Shown piece after piece: positions 37,641 through 47,249 of a DNA stretch of 64,000 bases. The notes under the pieces are model-generated. The model had not been told where the DNA came from. It worked only from the letters and a program-made list of their open reading frames with translations, and did not search any database. Within the stretch, counting starts at the first letter, position 1; each line of letters opens with the position of its first letter. The translations under genes were made by a program, and so were the position numbers. This DNA is from Cephalopachus bancanus. Its lineage: Eukaryota; Chordata; Mammalia; Primates; Tarsiidae. The stretch lies in the NCBI GenBank assembly GCA_027257055.1, contig JAPVLO010000056.1:4650001-4714000 (forward strand), written 5' to 3'.

Positions 37641-37684
37641 TTATCATTGCCTTCTGTGTCTTGTAATATTTGCTTACACATTAT

Positions 37685-37800
37685 CTCCGTCATTATCATT
37701 AGGCTGTGGACTCCTAGAGTGAAATAGTGTGAATATTTTTATCTTGTGCTCCTATCCCACAGCACAGAGCCTGATTTGTAGATGTCCCATAAGTCTAGCA
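37685..37800 (+). repeat. L2 3' fragment
   Basis: TTAGGCTGTGGACTCCTAGA, AGCACAGAGCCTGATTTGTA, in L2 3' order. Confidence 0.55.
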
Positions 37801-37844
37801 TGACGTTGGAAGTAGGGGAGGAGGAATGATATCTTCACTTTTTC

Positions 37845-38130
37845 TTTTTTTTTTTTGGAATTGGAGTCTCACTCTGTCGCCCAGACTGGAGTGCAGTGGC
37901 CACTCCCAGCCACCACAGCCTCGACCTGCTGGGCTCAAGCGATCCTTCCGCCTCAGCCTTCCGAGTAGCCGGAATGGCAGACACACGCTACCATGCCCAG
38001 CTAATTTTTTGATTTATTGTAGAGATGAGGTCTCGCCTGCCCAGGCGGGTCTGGAACCCGCGGGCTCAGGCAATCCACTCACCTCAGCCTCCCAAAGGCG
38101 CGGGATTACAGGCTGAGCCACCAAGCCCGG
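37845..38130 (-). mobile_element. Young non-human-type Alu, antisense
   Basis: Poly-T, GAATTGGAGTCTCACTCTGT, TTTGATTTATTGTAGAGATG, CTGGAACCCGCGGGCTCAGG. TSD CTTCACTTTTTC (37833-37844) against CTTCGCTTTTTC (38131-38142). Confidence 0.95.
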
Positions 38131-38142
38131 CTTCGCTTTTTC

Positions 38143-38519
38143 CTAGTATCTTTCTAGAGTATCATCTCCCTCTATCATTTAGTCCTCTTGTTTAAGGATA
38201 AGGCTCACCCTTTTCTCACCCATCCCTAGGTGTGGTCACTTGACCCATACTGAGCCAATCAAAACTTTCTTCTCTTTAAAATATGAATGTGGAAATACCA
38301 TTACACTCCTCTTACCAAGATTTGTGAGGCCATTGTGATGCTGAAGCAATTGCTTGCCAACTTTGCTATCACACGGAATGATCCTACTTGAGTATGAAGT
38401 CAAGGGAGAAATTAAGAGATGGAAAATGGAAAATAAAAGATCCTTGAAGGCATAGTTGGAATCCCTGGGTCCAGACTTTCCTGAAATTCAACTTCCTTTT
38501 GAACTGTCCAGTTACACTA
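38143..38519. other. Unique sequence
   Basis: No recognised repeat or exon. Confidence 0.5.
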
Positions 38520-38565
38520 GGGAGAACCCCCCCCAAAACAGAGTTTATTTATAAAAAATAAATGT
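38520..38565 (-). mobile_element. Mariner deletion derivative, copy 3, left end
   Basis: GGGAGAACCCCCCCCAAAAC follows TA at 38518-38519 and is the mariner terminal repeat. The element is then split by an Alu and resumes at 38851. Confidence 0.85.
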
Positions 38566-38850
38566 GGGCTGGGCGCAGTGGCACAAGCCTGTAATACCAG
38601 CACTTTGGGAGGTCGCCTGAGCCCACAGTTCGAGAACAGCCTGGGCAACTTGGTGAGACCTCATCTCTACAATAAAAATCAAAAAATTAGCCGGGTGTGG
38701 TAGTGCACGCCTGTAGTTCCAATTACTTGGAAGGCTGAGGCGGAAGGATCACTTGAGCCCAGTGGGTCGATGCTGGGATGGCCATGAGCGTGCCACTGCA
38801 CTCCAGGCTGGACAACCGAGTGAGACTCTAACTGAAAAAAAAAAAAAAAA
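38566..38850 (+). mobile_element. Alu inserted into mariner copy 3
   Basis: GGCTGGGCGCAGTGGCACAA start, short left arm (GGAGGTCGCCTGAGCCC lacks the usual GGCTGAGGC segment), linker CAATAAAAATCAAAAAATTA, right arm, tail A17. It cuts the mariner at AAAAAATAAATGTG, with related AAAAAATTATGTA after the tail. Confidence 0.92.
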
Positions 38851-39409
38851 TTATGTATTCATTCTTACATGTTTAAAATTCAGTAACTTTTAAAGTATGC
38901 TCCATTTGATGCAACATACCTATCGAGATGCTTTTTCCACTGCTCAAAACAGTTTTTGAACTCATCAGTTTTGATGTCTTTTAGTGCTTCTGCTGTTTTT
39001 TGTTTCACTTCTTCCATATCGGCAAAATGTTTCCCTTTGAGGACTTTTTTCATCTGGGGAAACAAACAAAAAAATTGTTTGGGGTAAGATTCAATGAATA
39101 GGGAGGGTGGGACATGGGGTTCATGCCATTTTTGGTAACAAATAATGAAGTGCTGAACATTCAGCATGGTGTGGGCAGATGTAGTCATAAATCACCCATC
39201 ATGAAATGGGCAAATGCATTGAAAACAATCTCAGAAAAACAAACAAAAAAACACTTCACTGAAGCTTAACACAGCCTCTCACAACAACCCTGGCTGGTAT
39301 ACTGATGCCATGGGTACCTAGACCACTTACCTAGTAGGGGAAGCCTGTCTTACAAGGGCTCCACCCTCCAAAAAACAATTCTGGGTTTTTGGGGAGGACC
39401 CCCCCCCCG
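38851..39409 (-). mobile_element. Mariner deletion derivative, copy 3, main part
   Basis: Minus-strand remnant open from 39188 to 38880 (102 codons, with the C-terminal stretch KVLKGKHFADMEEVKQKTA and LDRYVASNGAYF). This is the C-terminal part of a mariner transposase joined to a leader that starts MTTSAHTMLNVQHF, as in copy 1. The regions carrying the first two catalytic Asp are missing. Right terminal repeat TTCTGGGTTTTTGGGGAGGA then a C9 run, with TA at 39410-39411. Confidence 0.92.
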
Positions 39410-39411
39410 TA

Positions 39412-39930
39412 TGCATCAGTAAATTGTCCCTTGTTTTGTGAGTTTAAGCAAATTTGAGTTATGTTTTTATTTCTTGCAACCCAATGAGTCCGTTAAGTAT
39501 ATTCCCTGATGATGTACTGGTCCCTTAAGTCTGCATATCATTCCCCAAAGCTCCAAAAGTCTTTAGGAAGCGAAGGAGATAGAGTGGAGGGCAGTATCTT
39601 TAAGCTTCTGAGAGTGTATGAACAATAATACAGGAATTCTAGTTTAATGAGTTCTGCAGCAATATCAAAAATCACATATTTTTTTTTATCATGATGTAAA
39701 CTAAAAACAAAACTAAGTATAAGATTCAGATCATGAAGAGACCTGCCACTATTTTGTCTGAGTGAATATCTCTCCTGTCATTTTCTTTCTACATATTGTC
39801 ATCAAATATTTGATTGATTAATGAAGGAAAAAATTTACTCTTTTTTAGTAGTAGAACATTTGCCATACGGAATTTTTAAAAAGAATCTATCGTGTAAAAT
39901 TGACAAAGTAGAGTTGTCCTGATTAAAGAT
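39412..39930. other. Unique AT-rich sequence
   Basis: No recognised repeat or exon. Confidence 0.5.
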
Positions 39931-39934
39931 GTAT

Positions 39935-40435
39935 GCATGTGTGTATATCTGTGTATATATGTGGTGTGTGTTATGTGTATATATATGTATCTATGTGATC
40001 TGTATGCCTGTGTGCCTATGTGTATGTGTATCTATGTATGTGTGTGTTTGTCTGTATGTGTGTGGTAGGTAAGTATGAGAGACTGTGTATATATTTATGT
40101 ATATGTGTGTATGAGTGTGTGTTTGTGTGTACATCTGTATGGTTTTTGTGTCTGTGTGTCTATATCTCCGTGAATTGTAGCTGTGTCGGCATGTATGTCT
40201 CTGTGTGCTACACTGTGGTTTAATTTGTGTTTGTGTGTGTTTATGTATATGTTGGTGTGTGTGTAGTATAAGTGAGTGTGACTTTGTGCTTGTGCATTTG
40301 TGTGTGCTCTGTGTTTGTATGTGTCTGCCTGTGTGTCATGCAGATTATGTGTATGTGCCTGTGCTTGTATGTATGTGCCTGTGGGTATGTTTATGTAGCT
40401 ATATGTGTGTGTCTATGTGTATGTGGTTGGGGGTG
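39935..40435. repeat. 500-bp degenerate TG/TATG-rich tract
   Basis: The plus strand is a mosaic of TGTGTG, TATGTG, TGTCTG and TGCCTG units with no fixed period. The Cys/Val-rich frames at 40020-40570 come from it. Confidence 0.9.
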
Positions 40436-40993
40436 GGGGAGGGAAAAGCTACTAACCTATTGCGTGCTTTAAGCAAATTAGGAAAAGTTTCCCTCACAGG
40501 TGGGGCAGAGCAGCCTTACAGGCAAGGGGCGTGGCCAGCTGAATGGGGAGTGAATTTCAGCCTCCACTAGCGCCTTCCTCTGGTGTCTTGGAGTAGAGAA
40601 CTACTTGGTGAGTGTAGGGGGCATTTTAGAAGGCCTGGAAGTCATTCTGCCTGTCCTTTGTTGTGAAGGAAACTTCCCATAAGACCCAGTCTGAAAACGG
40701 TAGTTCTCTGAAAACTGATATTCTCTACTTGTCCCCATGTGACATGATTCTAGAGGCGTTCATGGCAAAATTTCTCTACCTGAAGTCCATGTACTGCAGA
40801 GGCTCCAAGGAGCTCCTTTTTAGACTAACACCCTGAGGCCTTGAGCATGCCTTTCTGGCAGGCCTTCTCCCGCACCTCTTTTTGAAAGCTCAAGCCAGAG
40901 TCCTGCCTGTCATCATCTCACAACCTTAGACTCGCTTCTGCCACCTGTTGCCTTGTTGTGGAAAACGCAAGTTGGGGTTTAGGGTTGCATACT
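40436..40993. other. Unique sequence
   Basis: No recognised repeat or exon. GC content is higher than its flanks. Confidence 0.45.
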
Positions 40994-41147
40994 GTCATGG
41001 CTCATCACATAGTTTGCACTTTTATTGAAGTGACTCATGGCCGAGTGGCTGTGGGGTTGTGATCGGGCTATGCTAGGGGAGAAAAATACGAATAGCGCGC
41101 AACTACTTCACATGGTGAGTGAGTTCCCGGACAGGAGTGGGTGAGTT
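40994..41147. repeat. Direct duplication, copy 1
   Basis: Shares GTCATGGCTCATCACATAGT, TTGCACTTTTATT, CTCATGGCCGAGTGGCTGTG, GAGAAAAATACGAAT and GGACAGGAGTGGGTGAG with copy 2 at 42652-42793, at about 90% identity. It includes TGGCCGAGTGG (41038-41048), which fits a Pol III A box. The B-box candidate ATACGAATAG about 45 bp further is weak. Confidence 0.9.
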
Positions 41148-41299
41148 GTTCAAACTTGGAAGAAAAACCTGGTGCTGCAGGTTGAAATCAAAGGGATTGT
41201 TACGACTTACATTCATTCGAAGCCTCCATATCCAATATGAGTTGCCCACCTCAGCTTCTCAGTGGAAACTCTCTTTGGCAGTTTAACTCGTAGAGTCTT

Positions 41300-41460
41300 G
41301 TGATAGATGTCCTTGGGCAAGTTGCTCAATCTTTGTAAGCCTCTGTTTCTTCAGTCACAACCCCTAGTCACTCGTGTGGGAGGTTAGGAGGAATTATTGA
41401 GTTAGTGCTCGTGAAGACCCAGAGCACCAAGCCCAGTGAATGTTAGTGAAGCCTTTCCTT
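41300..41460 (-). repeat. MIR fragment, antisense
   Basis: TTGGGCAAGTTGCTCAATCT, TTGTAAGCCTCTGTTTCTTC, GTTAGGAGGAATTATTGAGT in antisense MIR order. Confidence 0.65.
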
Positions 41461-41489
41461 CCCTTTTCCATTCCATACTTCCTCTTCTC

Positions 41490-41620
41490 TCACCAGTCCC
41501 AGGATGCCCATAGCACTTTGTCTGTATCTTCAGGATAGCATCCAGTGCTGGCCTAGCACTTAGCAAGTCCTCAGTCCTCAGGAAATATTCTGTTGAGTGA
41601 AGAGATGAAGGAAGTCAGTC
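41490..41620 (+). repeat. L2 3' fragment
   Basis: AGCACTTTGTCTGTATCTTC... TGGCCTAGCACTTAGCAAGT, AAATATTCTGTTGAGTGAA follow the L2 3' end loosely. Confidence 0.45.
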
Positions 41621-42050
41621 TGGCAGACAGGGGGCATGTAATAAGCAGCAGGGAAGTAATAAAGTAAGTTAAAACATTTTCCTGTCTTTGGAAATGAACT
41701 GATGGCATTCTCTAGAGATGAAAGTTAAACAAACAGTGATTTTGCATATAAAATAGGGCTCTAGGTGATGACCAGGGTGGGAGCTCAGTAGGTCCCTGTA
41801 GTCAGTGAGCTTTCCTTCCTGATCATCTGTCAGGTTTCCAGTGGACTATTTCCATTTTCCTTTTTAATATGACAGTGTGGATTTGGAAGAGAGAGAGAAA
41901 GAGTATATATGCAATGGTACCTGTTCCTGCCAGAGTAGTAAATTTCAGGGAGGCTTAAAGGAATCTAAATTGTGGAAGGAACAAAGATAAGAGAAAAAAA
42001 AAATCTGATTAGTAAAGACAAACCCAGTAGGCAGGTAAGGGCTGTCATCA
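41621..42050. other. Unique sequence
   Basis: No recognised repeat or exon. Confidence 0.5.
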
Positions 42051-42054
42051 CCAG

Positions 42055-42360
42055 AATTATATACCTTTTATTAACTCCCTGCTGTTACAGGGCACTGTGC
42101 TAGTTGCTGAGATTGTAAAGTAGAAGACAGGGTTCTTGTCCTCCAGAGGCTTCCACACTAGAAGACGAAGAAGTATTGTGCACGTGCTATCTTGTTGAGT
42201 GTAGAAACAAATATTGCAAGATATTCTGTCAAGAAATAGATGCTATTATTTTCCAAGGAGAAATTAAAGTTCAGAGAGGTTAAGAAACTTTCTCCAGATC
42301 ACCCATCAAACAAATAGTAGAACTAGATCCCAGGTCTGTCACACTCTAATGGCCTTATGA
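42055..42360 (+). repeat. MIR SINE
   Basis: CAGGGCACTGTGCTAGTTGC, CTATTATTTTCCAAGGAGAA, AGTTCAGAGAGGTTAAGAAA, AGATCCCAGGTCTGTCACAC in MIR order. Confidence 0.7.
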
Positions 42361-42651
42361 TGCCTGCAAGACTTTGATTAAGAGTGTCAAGGCAAGCATG
42401 TAAAAAAAGAACTTGAAAAGGCATCCTAGGTTCACTGTCATGTGAGTGATATTTGATGATTGTTGCAGGAATCTAGAAGAACAGAATTTAGTGAGGCCTC
42501 AGAAGGGGGAACCTCACAGAGGAAGTCGCTCTTCAACCAGACACTGAGAGCAGAATATGAATCCAATGCAAAGAATGAAGGGGTGGGGGAGGCATTTCAG
42601 GTGGAAAGATGCATGATATGTGCAAAGGGTGAAGGCAGGCAAATGCATATC

Positions 42652-42793
42652 GTCATGGCTCATCACATAGTTTGCACTTTTATTAAAGTTACTCATGGCC
42701 GAGTGGCTGTGGGATTGTGATCGGGGAGAAAAATACGAATGGTGCGGAACTACTTTACATGGCAAATGAGTACTGGACAGGAGTGGGTGAGTA
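42652..42793. repeat. Direct duplication, copy 2
   Basis: See 40994-41147. It lacks a short CTATGCTAG-like segment present in copy 1 and ends within GTGGGTGAGTACTG, where a small tandem repeat begins. No TSDs or tails delimit either copy. Confidence 0.9.
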
Positions 42794-42818
42794 CTGAGCA
42801 GTGAGAGTACTAGGTTTG

Positions 42819-42895
42819 TGTTACGCAGTGGTTTTGTGCTATGCAGTGTTATGCAGTGTGTTATGCAGTGTGGAGTACTGCGTTTATGCAGTGTA
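42819..42895. repeat. Degenerate 10-11 bp tandem repeat (TTATGCAGTGT)n
   Basis: GTTACGCAGTG, GCTATGCAGTG, TTATGCAGTGTG, TTATGCAGTGTG, TTTATGCAGTGT occur in a row, with GAGTACT interspersed. About five units. Confidence 0.85.
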
Positions 42896-42934
42896 GAGTA
42901 CTAGAGAGAGCACAGCTTGCTCCAAACTTACTAG

Positions 42935-43065
42935 CAGCACACCTGTAGGCCAGTTACCTAACTTTCCTAAGCCTCAGTTTCTCTATCTGTATAATGGTTG
43001 TGATAAAAGGTACTTCATGAGGTTGTTGAGATCAGAGGCAATGTATTTAAAGTAGCTGTTTCCTC
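42935..43065 (-). repeat. MIR SINE, antisense
   Basis: CCAGTTACCTAACTTTCCTA, AGCCTCAGTTTCTCTATCTG, TACTTCATGAGGTTGTTGAG in antisense MIR order. Confidence 0.75.
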
Positions 43066-43089
43066 AAAATCACCAGTCCAAGTTAGGTC

Positions 43090-43320
43090 TTCATTGAAAT
43101 CTGGTTCCCCCTCTCAGAGTATCCTATTTTCCTTTCTACTTGCACTTGAATCAACTGTATATTTGTGTGTTTATTTATTTAATGTCTATTTCCTTGTGTA
43201 AGTTCCATGAGGAAAAGACAACATCTGTTCATTTCAACACTATCTCTTTAGTGCCTAGGACAGTAGGCACTCAATACATCTTTGTTAAATGCATACATGT
43301 ATGAATGAATAAACAAATTC
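43090..43320 (+). repeat. L2 3' region
   Basis: AGTTCCATGAGGAAAAGACA, TAGTGCCTAGGACAGTAGGC, ACTCAATACATCTTTGTTAA, ATGAATGAATAAAC. L2 3' end. Confidence 0.75.
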
Positions 43321-44075
43321 ATACATAAGGATAACAACATCTATTTATGTGCCATGACTCAGAAGAATCTCAGGGGGAAAAACATCTCTTTTTCTGGTGA
43401 GGGGCAGGTTAATAACACAGGAAAAGTTTTCAGAGAACGTACTAAGGGAACCACAGGGCACAGGACCTCCACAGGTCACCAGAGAAAGCACCACATTTTG
43501 TCTCTGCCTCCTATAGAGAACCACCTCTGAGCAGGAAGGAAATTACACAAACTTCCAGCTTAGTTGGTTCCGGGGTTTCACAACCCAGCTCTTTCTGTCT
43601 TGCTTAAGTCTGACGTGCTGCTTCACTGGTATGACCTGCAGTGTGCTTAGTGGATGATGACACTGCACAATTGCCATGTTGCCCAGCAATGACCCTGAGT
43701 AGATGTCTAGACTTTCTAATACTCAAGTCATATAGTTCCGTGCAATGCAATTTACGTAGAGTTGGGGAGGATAACAGAGGATATATAGATGTGCTAATAA
43801 TTATTAGGCATTCGATATGTTCTGTGAAAGAGATAAGAACAGGAAACTGGAGAATACAGAGGGGGCCAAATGGCCCAGGGTGATGTGAAGCAATGTATGT
43901 ATGGTTGGATAACATTTATAGCTTTTCAAAATATAATTGTACATATCATCTGTTCTTAGTCTCCCTGCAGTCATGGTTAAGTATGGATAACTTTGTATTA
44001 TTTGTTCCTATTGTAATAGACAGAAACTGAGGCAACTGGTGGTGGTCCAGGACATAGATCTGGTTCAGCGGCTTT
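43321..44075. other. Unique sequence
   Basis: Both strands are open for 80-100 codons around 43604-43915, but the frames overlap and have no domain. Confidence 0.45.
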
Positions 44076-44127
44076 CTTAGTTTGTTTTGTACTGCTATAA
44101 CAGAATACAGGAGACTGGGTAACTTCT

Positions 44128-44166
44128 ATGTATGTATGTATGTATGTATGTATGTATGTATGTATT
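44128..44166. repeat. (ATGT)n microsatellite
   Basis: About nine perfect ATGT units. They probably arose within the LTR, because LTR text continues after a short AT-rich unit. Confidence 0.97.
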
Positions 44167-44329
44167 ATTTACTTATGTATTTTCACTTTGGAACATTTAC
44201 ATCAAATGGGTGACTTTTAAAGAACAGAAACTTATTTCTCATAGTTCTGAAGGCTGGGAAGCCGAATATGAAGGTGCAGGCATCTGGGGAGTACCTTCTT
44301 GGTGAGTCATTTCATGGTAGAAGCTGAGA

Positions 44330-44378
44330 GGGTGAGAGAGACAGAGACAAAGACAGAGGCAGAGACAGAGAGAGAGTA
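44330..44378. repeat. (GAGACA)n purine-rich repeat
   Basis: GAGAGACAGAGACAAAGACA and following GAGGCAGAGACAGAGAG units inside the LTR, where this LTR class normally has a GAGA patch. Confidence 0.85.
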
Positions 44379-44512
44379 GAGTAGTGAACCCACTGTTGTG
44401 ATAATAACTTTATCTATTTATGAGGGTGGAGACTTCATGGCCTAATTCTCTCTCATTAAGCTTTACCTCCCAACATTGTTGCACTGGGAAGTTTCCAACA
44501 CATGCTTTTTTG

Positions 44513-44601
44513 GGAGATACATTGAAACCTAGCAGTGGCAGATATGAACTCATGGCCCAGATCTTATGACTATCAGTTTAGGGATCTTCCTTCTGAACCA
44601 T
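44513..44601. repeat. Inverted duplication, left arm
   Basis: Covers the last about 20 bp of the LTR plus 65 bp of flank (GCAGTGGCAGATATGAACTC, ATGGCCCAGATCTTATGACT, ATCTTCCTTCTGAACCAT). Its reverse complement at 45201-45288 differs at only a few bases. Confidence 0.95.
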
Positions 44602-44732
44602 ACTGTCTCTTGCTTTTATGTTAGCCAAGAGTATGAGGATGCTTGGAGTTTCACAATGTCACAGAAGGTTGGTGAGCTTACATAATATATTCCCAATGCA
44701 CTTTTGTGATGGAATATCAGAATAGAATAAAT

Positions 44733-44949
44733 CAGGATTTGGCAAACTAAGGTCCATGACCACATCACCCATTGCCTGCTTTTGTAAATAAAGTTTTGTT
44801 GAAACAGTCATGCTCACTCATTTACTCTTGTCTATGGCTGCTTTTACACTACAAAGGAAAGTTGAATAGTTTCAACAAAGACTGCGTTGCCCATAAAGTC
44901 TAAAATATTTACTATCCGGTCCTTTATAGCAAAAGTTTGCCACATCCTG
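44733..44949. mobile_element. hAT (Charlie-type) MITE with 8-bp TSD
   Basis: Starts CAGGATTTGGCAAACTAAGG and ends AGTTTGCCACATCCTG, an inverted end motif of hAT elements ('caggggtcggcaaac'). The interior TTGTAAATAAAGTTTTGTTG and CTATGGCTGCTTTTACACTA is typical. Exact 8-bp TSD GAATAAAT at 44725-44732 and 44950-44957. Lies in the loop of the inverted duplication. Confidence 0.93.
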
Positions 44950-45200
44950 GAATAAATAAGTGGAATGAAAGTAAGTGGAAAAAATATTCACTCATTCATA
45001 ATAGGCAGTATATCATTACTGAAAAAGAGAATAAAATTGGCCTTGGGCACACTCAGGTGAGAATCTCACTTTGGCCATTTGGCTTGATGACTTTGAACAA
45101 ACTATTTTTACTCTTTAAGCCTGTTTCTGCATGTATCACCTTATAAGATTGCCATTTAGGTGTTCTACAAGGGAAAGGATATATATTATTCCATAACAAT

Positions 45201-45288
45201 ATGGTTCAGAAGGAAGATCCCTTGAACTGATAGTCATAAGATCTGGGCCATGAGTTCATATCTGCCACTGCTTTAGTTTCAATGTGTC
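45201..45288. repeat. Inverted duplication, right arm
   Basis: Reverse complement of 44513-44601, 600 bp of loop between. It ends within 5 bp of the AT palindrome at 45292. Confidence 0.95.
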
Positions 45289-45291
45289 TGT

Positions 45292-45379
45292 GATATATAT
45301 ACATATATACATATATATACATATATCTATATATATAGATATCTATGACATATATATATATATATATATATGTCATATT
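45292..45379. repeat. Palindromic AT-rich repeat
   Basis: Contains a perfect 34-bp palindrome at 45344-45377: TATGACA, ten TA units, TGTCATA. A smaller one, ATCTATATATATAGAT, lies at 45325-45340. Can extrude as a hairpin. Confidence 0.95.
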
Positions 45380-45800
45380 TAGATTTGGCCCCACATAACA
45401 GATGATACAAAATACAAGTGTCTTACACAAGTCAACAGTTTATTTCATTGTGGAGGTCTGGAGGACAGTTGGGTATTGATCACTTGCTGAATGGATTAAG
45501 AACTCAAGTCCCTTCACCCTGTTGCTTTGTTGTGTATGGCTTTCATCCTTGAGGTTCTTTCATGGTCCAGATAGCTATGAGAGCTCTAGCCACTATGCTA
45601 TAATTGCTATTGATAGCATGCTAGTAAGACAAAACAAATAAAAAAAATCAAATACACAAAAGCCTAGAAACAGAGCCATCTATAGAGGTCAGGAAGCAAA
45701 TCCACTAATTCAAGTCTAAGCAAGATAAGATCTCCTTGCCATAGTTCATGAGGCAATCAGGATATTTCATTTATGCCATTCTTAGGGTACACTGAAAAAA
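45380..45800. other. Unique sequence
   Basis: No recognised repeat or exon. The text GGTCTGGAGGACAGTTGGGT could belong to an unassigned LTR. Confidence 0.4.
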
Positions 45801-45947
45801 GATTTGGAAGTAATGTATTCAGCATCTAACACTTTACAAAGCATTTTCATATTTCTTACCACATTTGTACTTCACAACGTTCTGGAAAGATAAGATGGAC
45901 AGGGATTAATATTATTATTTCTACTGAACACTTGAGTCCCACACATT
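45801..45947 (+). repeat. MIR fragment
   Basis: ACACTTTACAAAGCATTTTC, TACTTCACAACGTTCTGGAA, TTAATATTATTATTTCTACT in MIR order. It is cut by the Alu at 45959, and traces continue at 46203. Confidence 0.6.
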
Positions 45948-45958
45948 AAGAAATAGAT

Positions 45959-46191
45959 CTCGCCTGAGCCCGCGGGTTCGAGACCCGCTTGGGCAGGCGA
46001 GACCTCATCTCTACAATAAATAAAAAAATTAGCTGGGTGTGGTGGCGCGCGCCTGTAGTTCCAGCTACTTGGAAGGCTGAGGCGGAAGGATCGCCGAAGT
46101 CCAGCAGGTCGAGGCTGCGGTGGCTGGGAGCAGCCACTGCACTCCAGTCTGGGCGACAGTGAGACTCTAACTCAAAAAAAAAGAAAAAAAA
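45959..46191 (+). mobile_element. 5'-truncated young Alu
   Basis: Begins mid left arm at CGCCTGAGCCCGCGGGTTCG, then linker ACAATAAATAAAAAAATTAG, right arm and A-rich tail. TSD AAGAAATAGAT at 45948-45958 and 46192-46202. The first 50 bp of the element are missing, which is unusual for Alu. Confidence 0.93.
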
Positions 46192-46289
46192 AAGAAATAG
46201 ATGTCAAAGAGTCTACAGCTAGGTCTTTGGATATTTGTTGGAAATGAAAGGTGAACAATAGGTATAGGAGAAATAAAATGACCCCAATC

Positions 46290-46440
46290 CAGATCTCTAA
46301 TAGAGATGCATCGCAAATCATGTGGTCTCAGCCTCAGTGGGCAGGTATCCTCACCTGTAAGACCAGGATAAGAAAAGCACCTATTTACTTTTGTTGTTGT
46401 TGTGAAGATAGCAGAGACTCTTAATGCACCTGGCACACAA
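46290..46440 (-). repeat. MIR fragment, antisense
   Basis: CATGTGGTCTCAGCCTCAGT..., TATCCTCACCTGTAAGACCA, TTGTTGTTGTTGTGAAGATA, TTAATGCACCTGGCACACAA in antisense MIR order. Confidence 0.6.
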
Positions 46441-46639
46441 GTTCAATGAAATCTTTACCTCTCATAACAGATGTGTCCTTTGAAATTCACTTCCTTTTCC
46501 TGGGCCTCATTTTTCTTTTCTAGGAAAACAGTGTTTGAACTCAGTGACTGCTAAACTGTCTTCTAAACCTCAAGCTCCTTTAACCTGGGAACCTATCTTT
46601 TCAATGGAAATACTCTGGTGTTCAGGCTGGAATTCTCCT

Positions 46640-46810
46640 TCTGGTTGTCTACCAGTTGTGTGTCCCAGAAAAAGTTAAACGCATTTCTGACTCTGCATCC
46701 GTAAAATAGGGATACATAGCAAAAAACTTATTGGGAAGGTATGACATGCGAGGATTAAATGAGGTCGGTATCCAGTACCTAGCAGATTGTATCAAAGGCA
46801 GGGACAGATT
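46640..46810 (-). repeat. MIR fragment, antisense
   Basis: AAGTTAAACGCATTTCTGAC, TGCATCCGTAAAATAGGGAT, GAGGATTAAATGAGGTCGGT, CAGTACCTAGCAGATTG. Confidence 0.65.
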
Positions 46811-47249
46811 CTAAAAGGCAAGGACCCATCTATTTTGTAGATTTACATAATGTCATACGTACTTCCGAGGGTTGGCCACGGGATTAGAACTTTCCCGTAA
46901 AGAATCAGGAAAAAGACTTGGCACAAAGCAAGCTTTCAAGAATTGTAACTATCCAGTAAATATTTCTCACACAAGCCTACAACGGTCCTGGTGTTCCTTA
47001 CAGGGTTTGGCACACGCACACCCATTAGGGGCTGCAGAGAGCTTGCCTGGGGGAGTTCTCCGAAATGAATCCCAGAGGCGGAAACTCGCATCCTGAGCAG
47101 ACGCGGCCCCCCTCGGTGGCTTTAAAAACCCAACGTATCCAGGAGAAGGCGGAGAGCCTGAGTTGGGCTTGGGTCAGTTCACCGGGCCGGTAGGACAGGG
47201 CGGGCTAGAAGGAGCACAGAATCAGAGGGCGGGCCCGCGGCGGGGGTGG

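Larger units (their letters stand above)
44076..44535 (-). repeat. MaLR LTR (MSTD/MLT1-like), antisense
   Basis: TTAGTTTGTTTTGTACTGCT, ATAACAGAATACAGGAGACT, ATTTCTCATAGTTCTGAAGG, GCTTTACCTCCCAACATTGT, AGTTTCCAACACATGC are the antisense order of this LTR class. An (ATGT)n array has expanded inside it at 44128-44166. The LTR's end lies inside the inverted repeat arm. Confidence 0.75.

Noticed and set aside
40020..40570. Cys/Val-rich open frames
   Set aside because: They are direct translations of the TG-rich tract (TGTGTG gives CV), not genes.
45324..45380. AT palindrome as an assembly artefact only
   Set aside because: An artefact is possible, but the perfect symmetry of the non-repetitive ends TATGACA/TGTCATA argues for a real palindrome, so it was kept.
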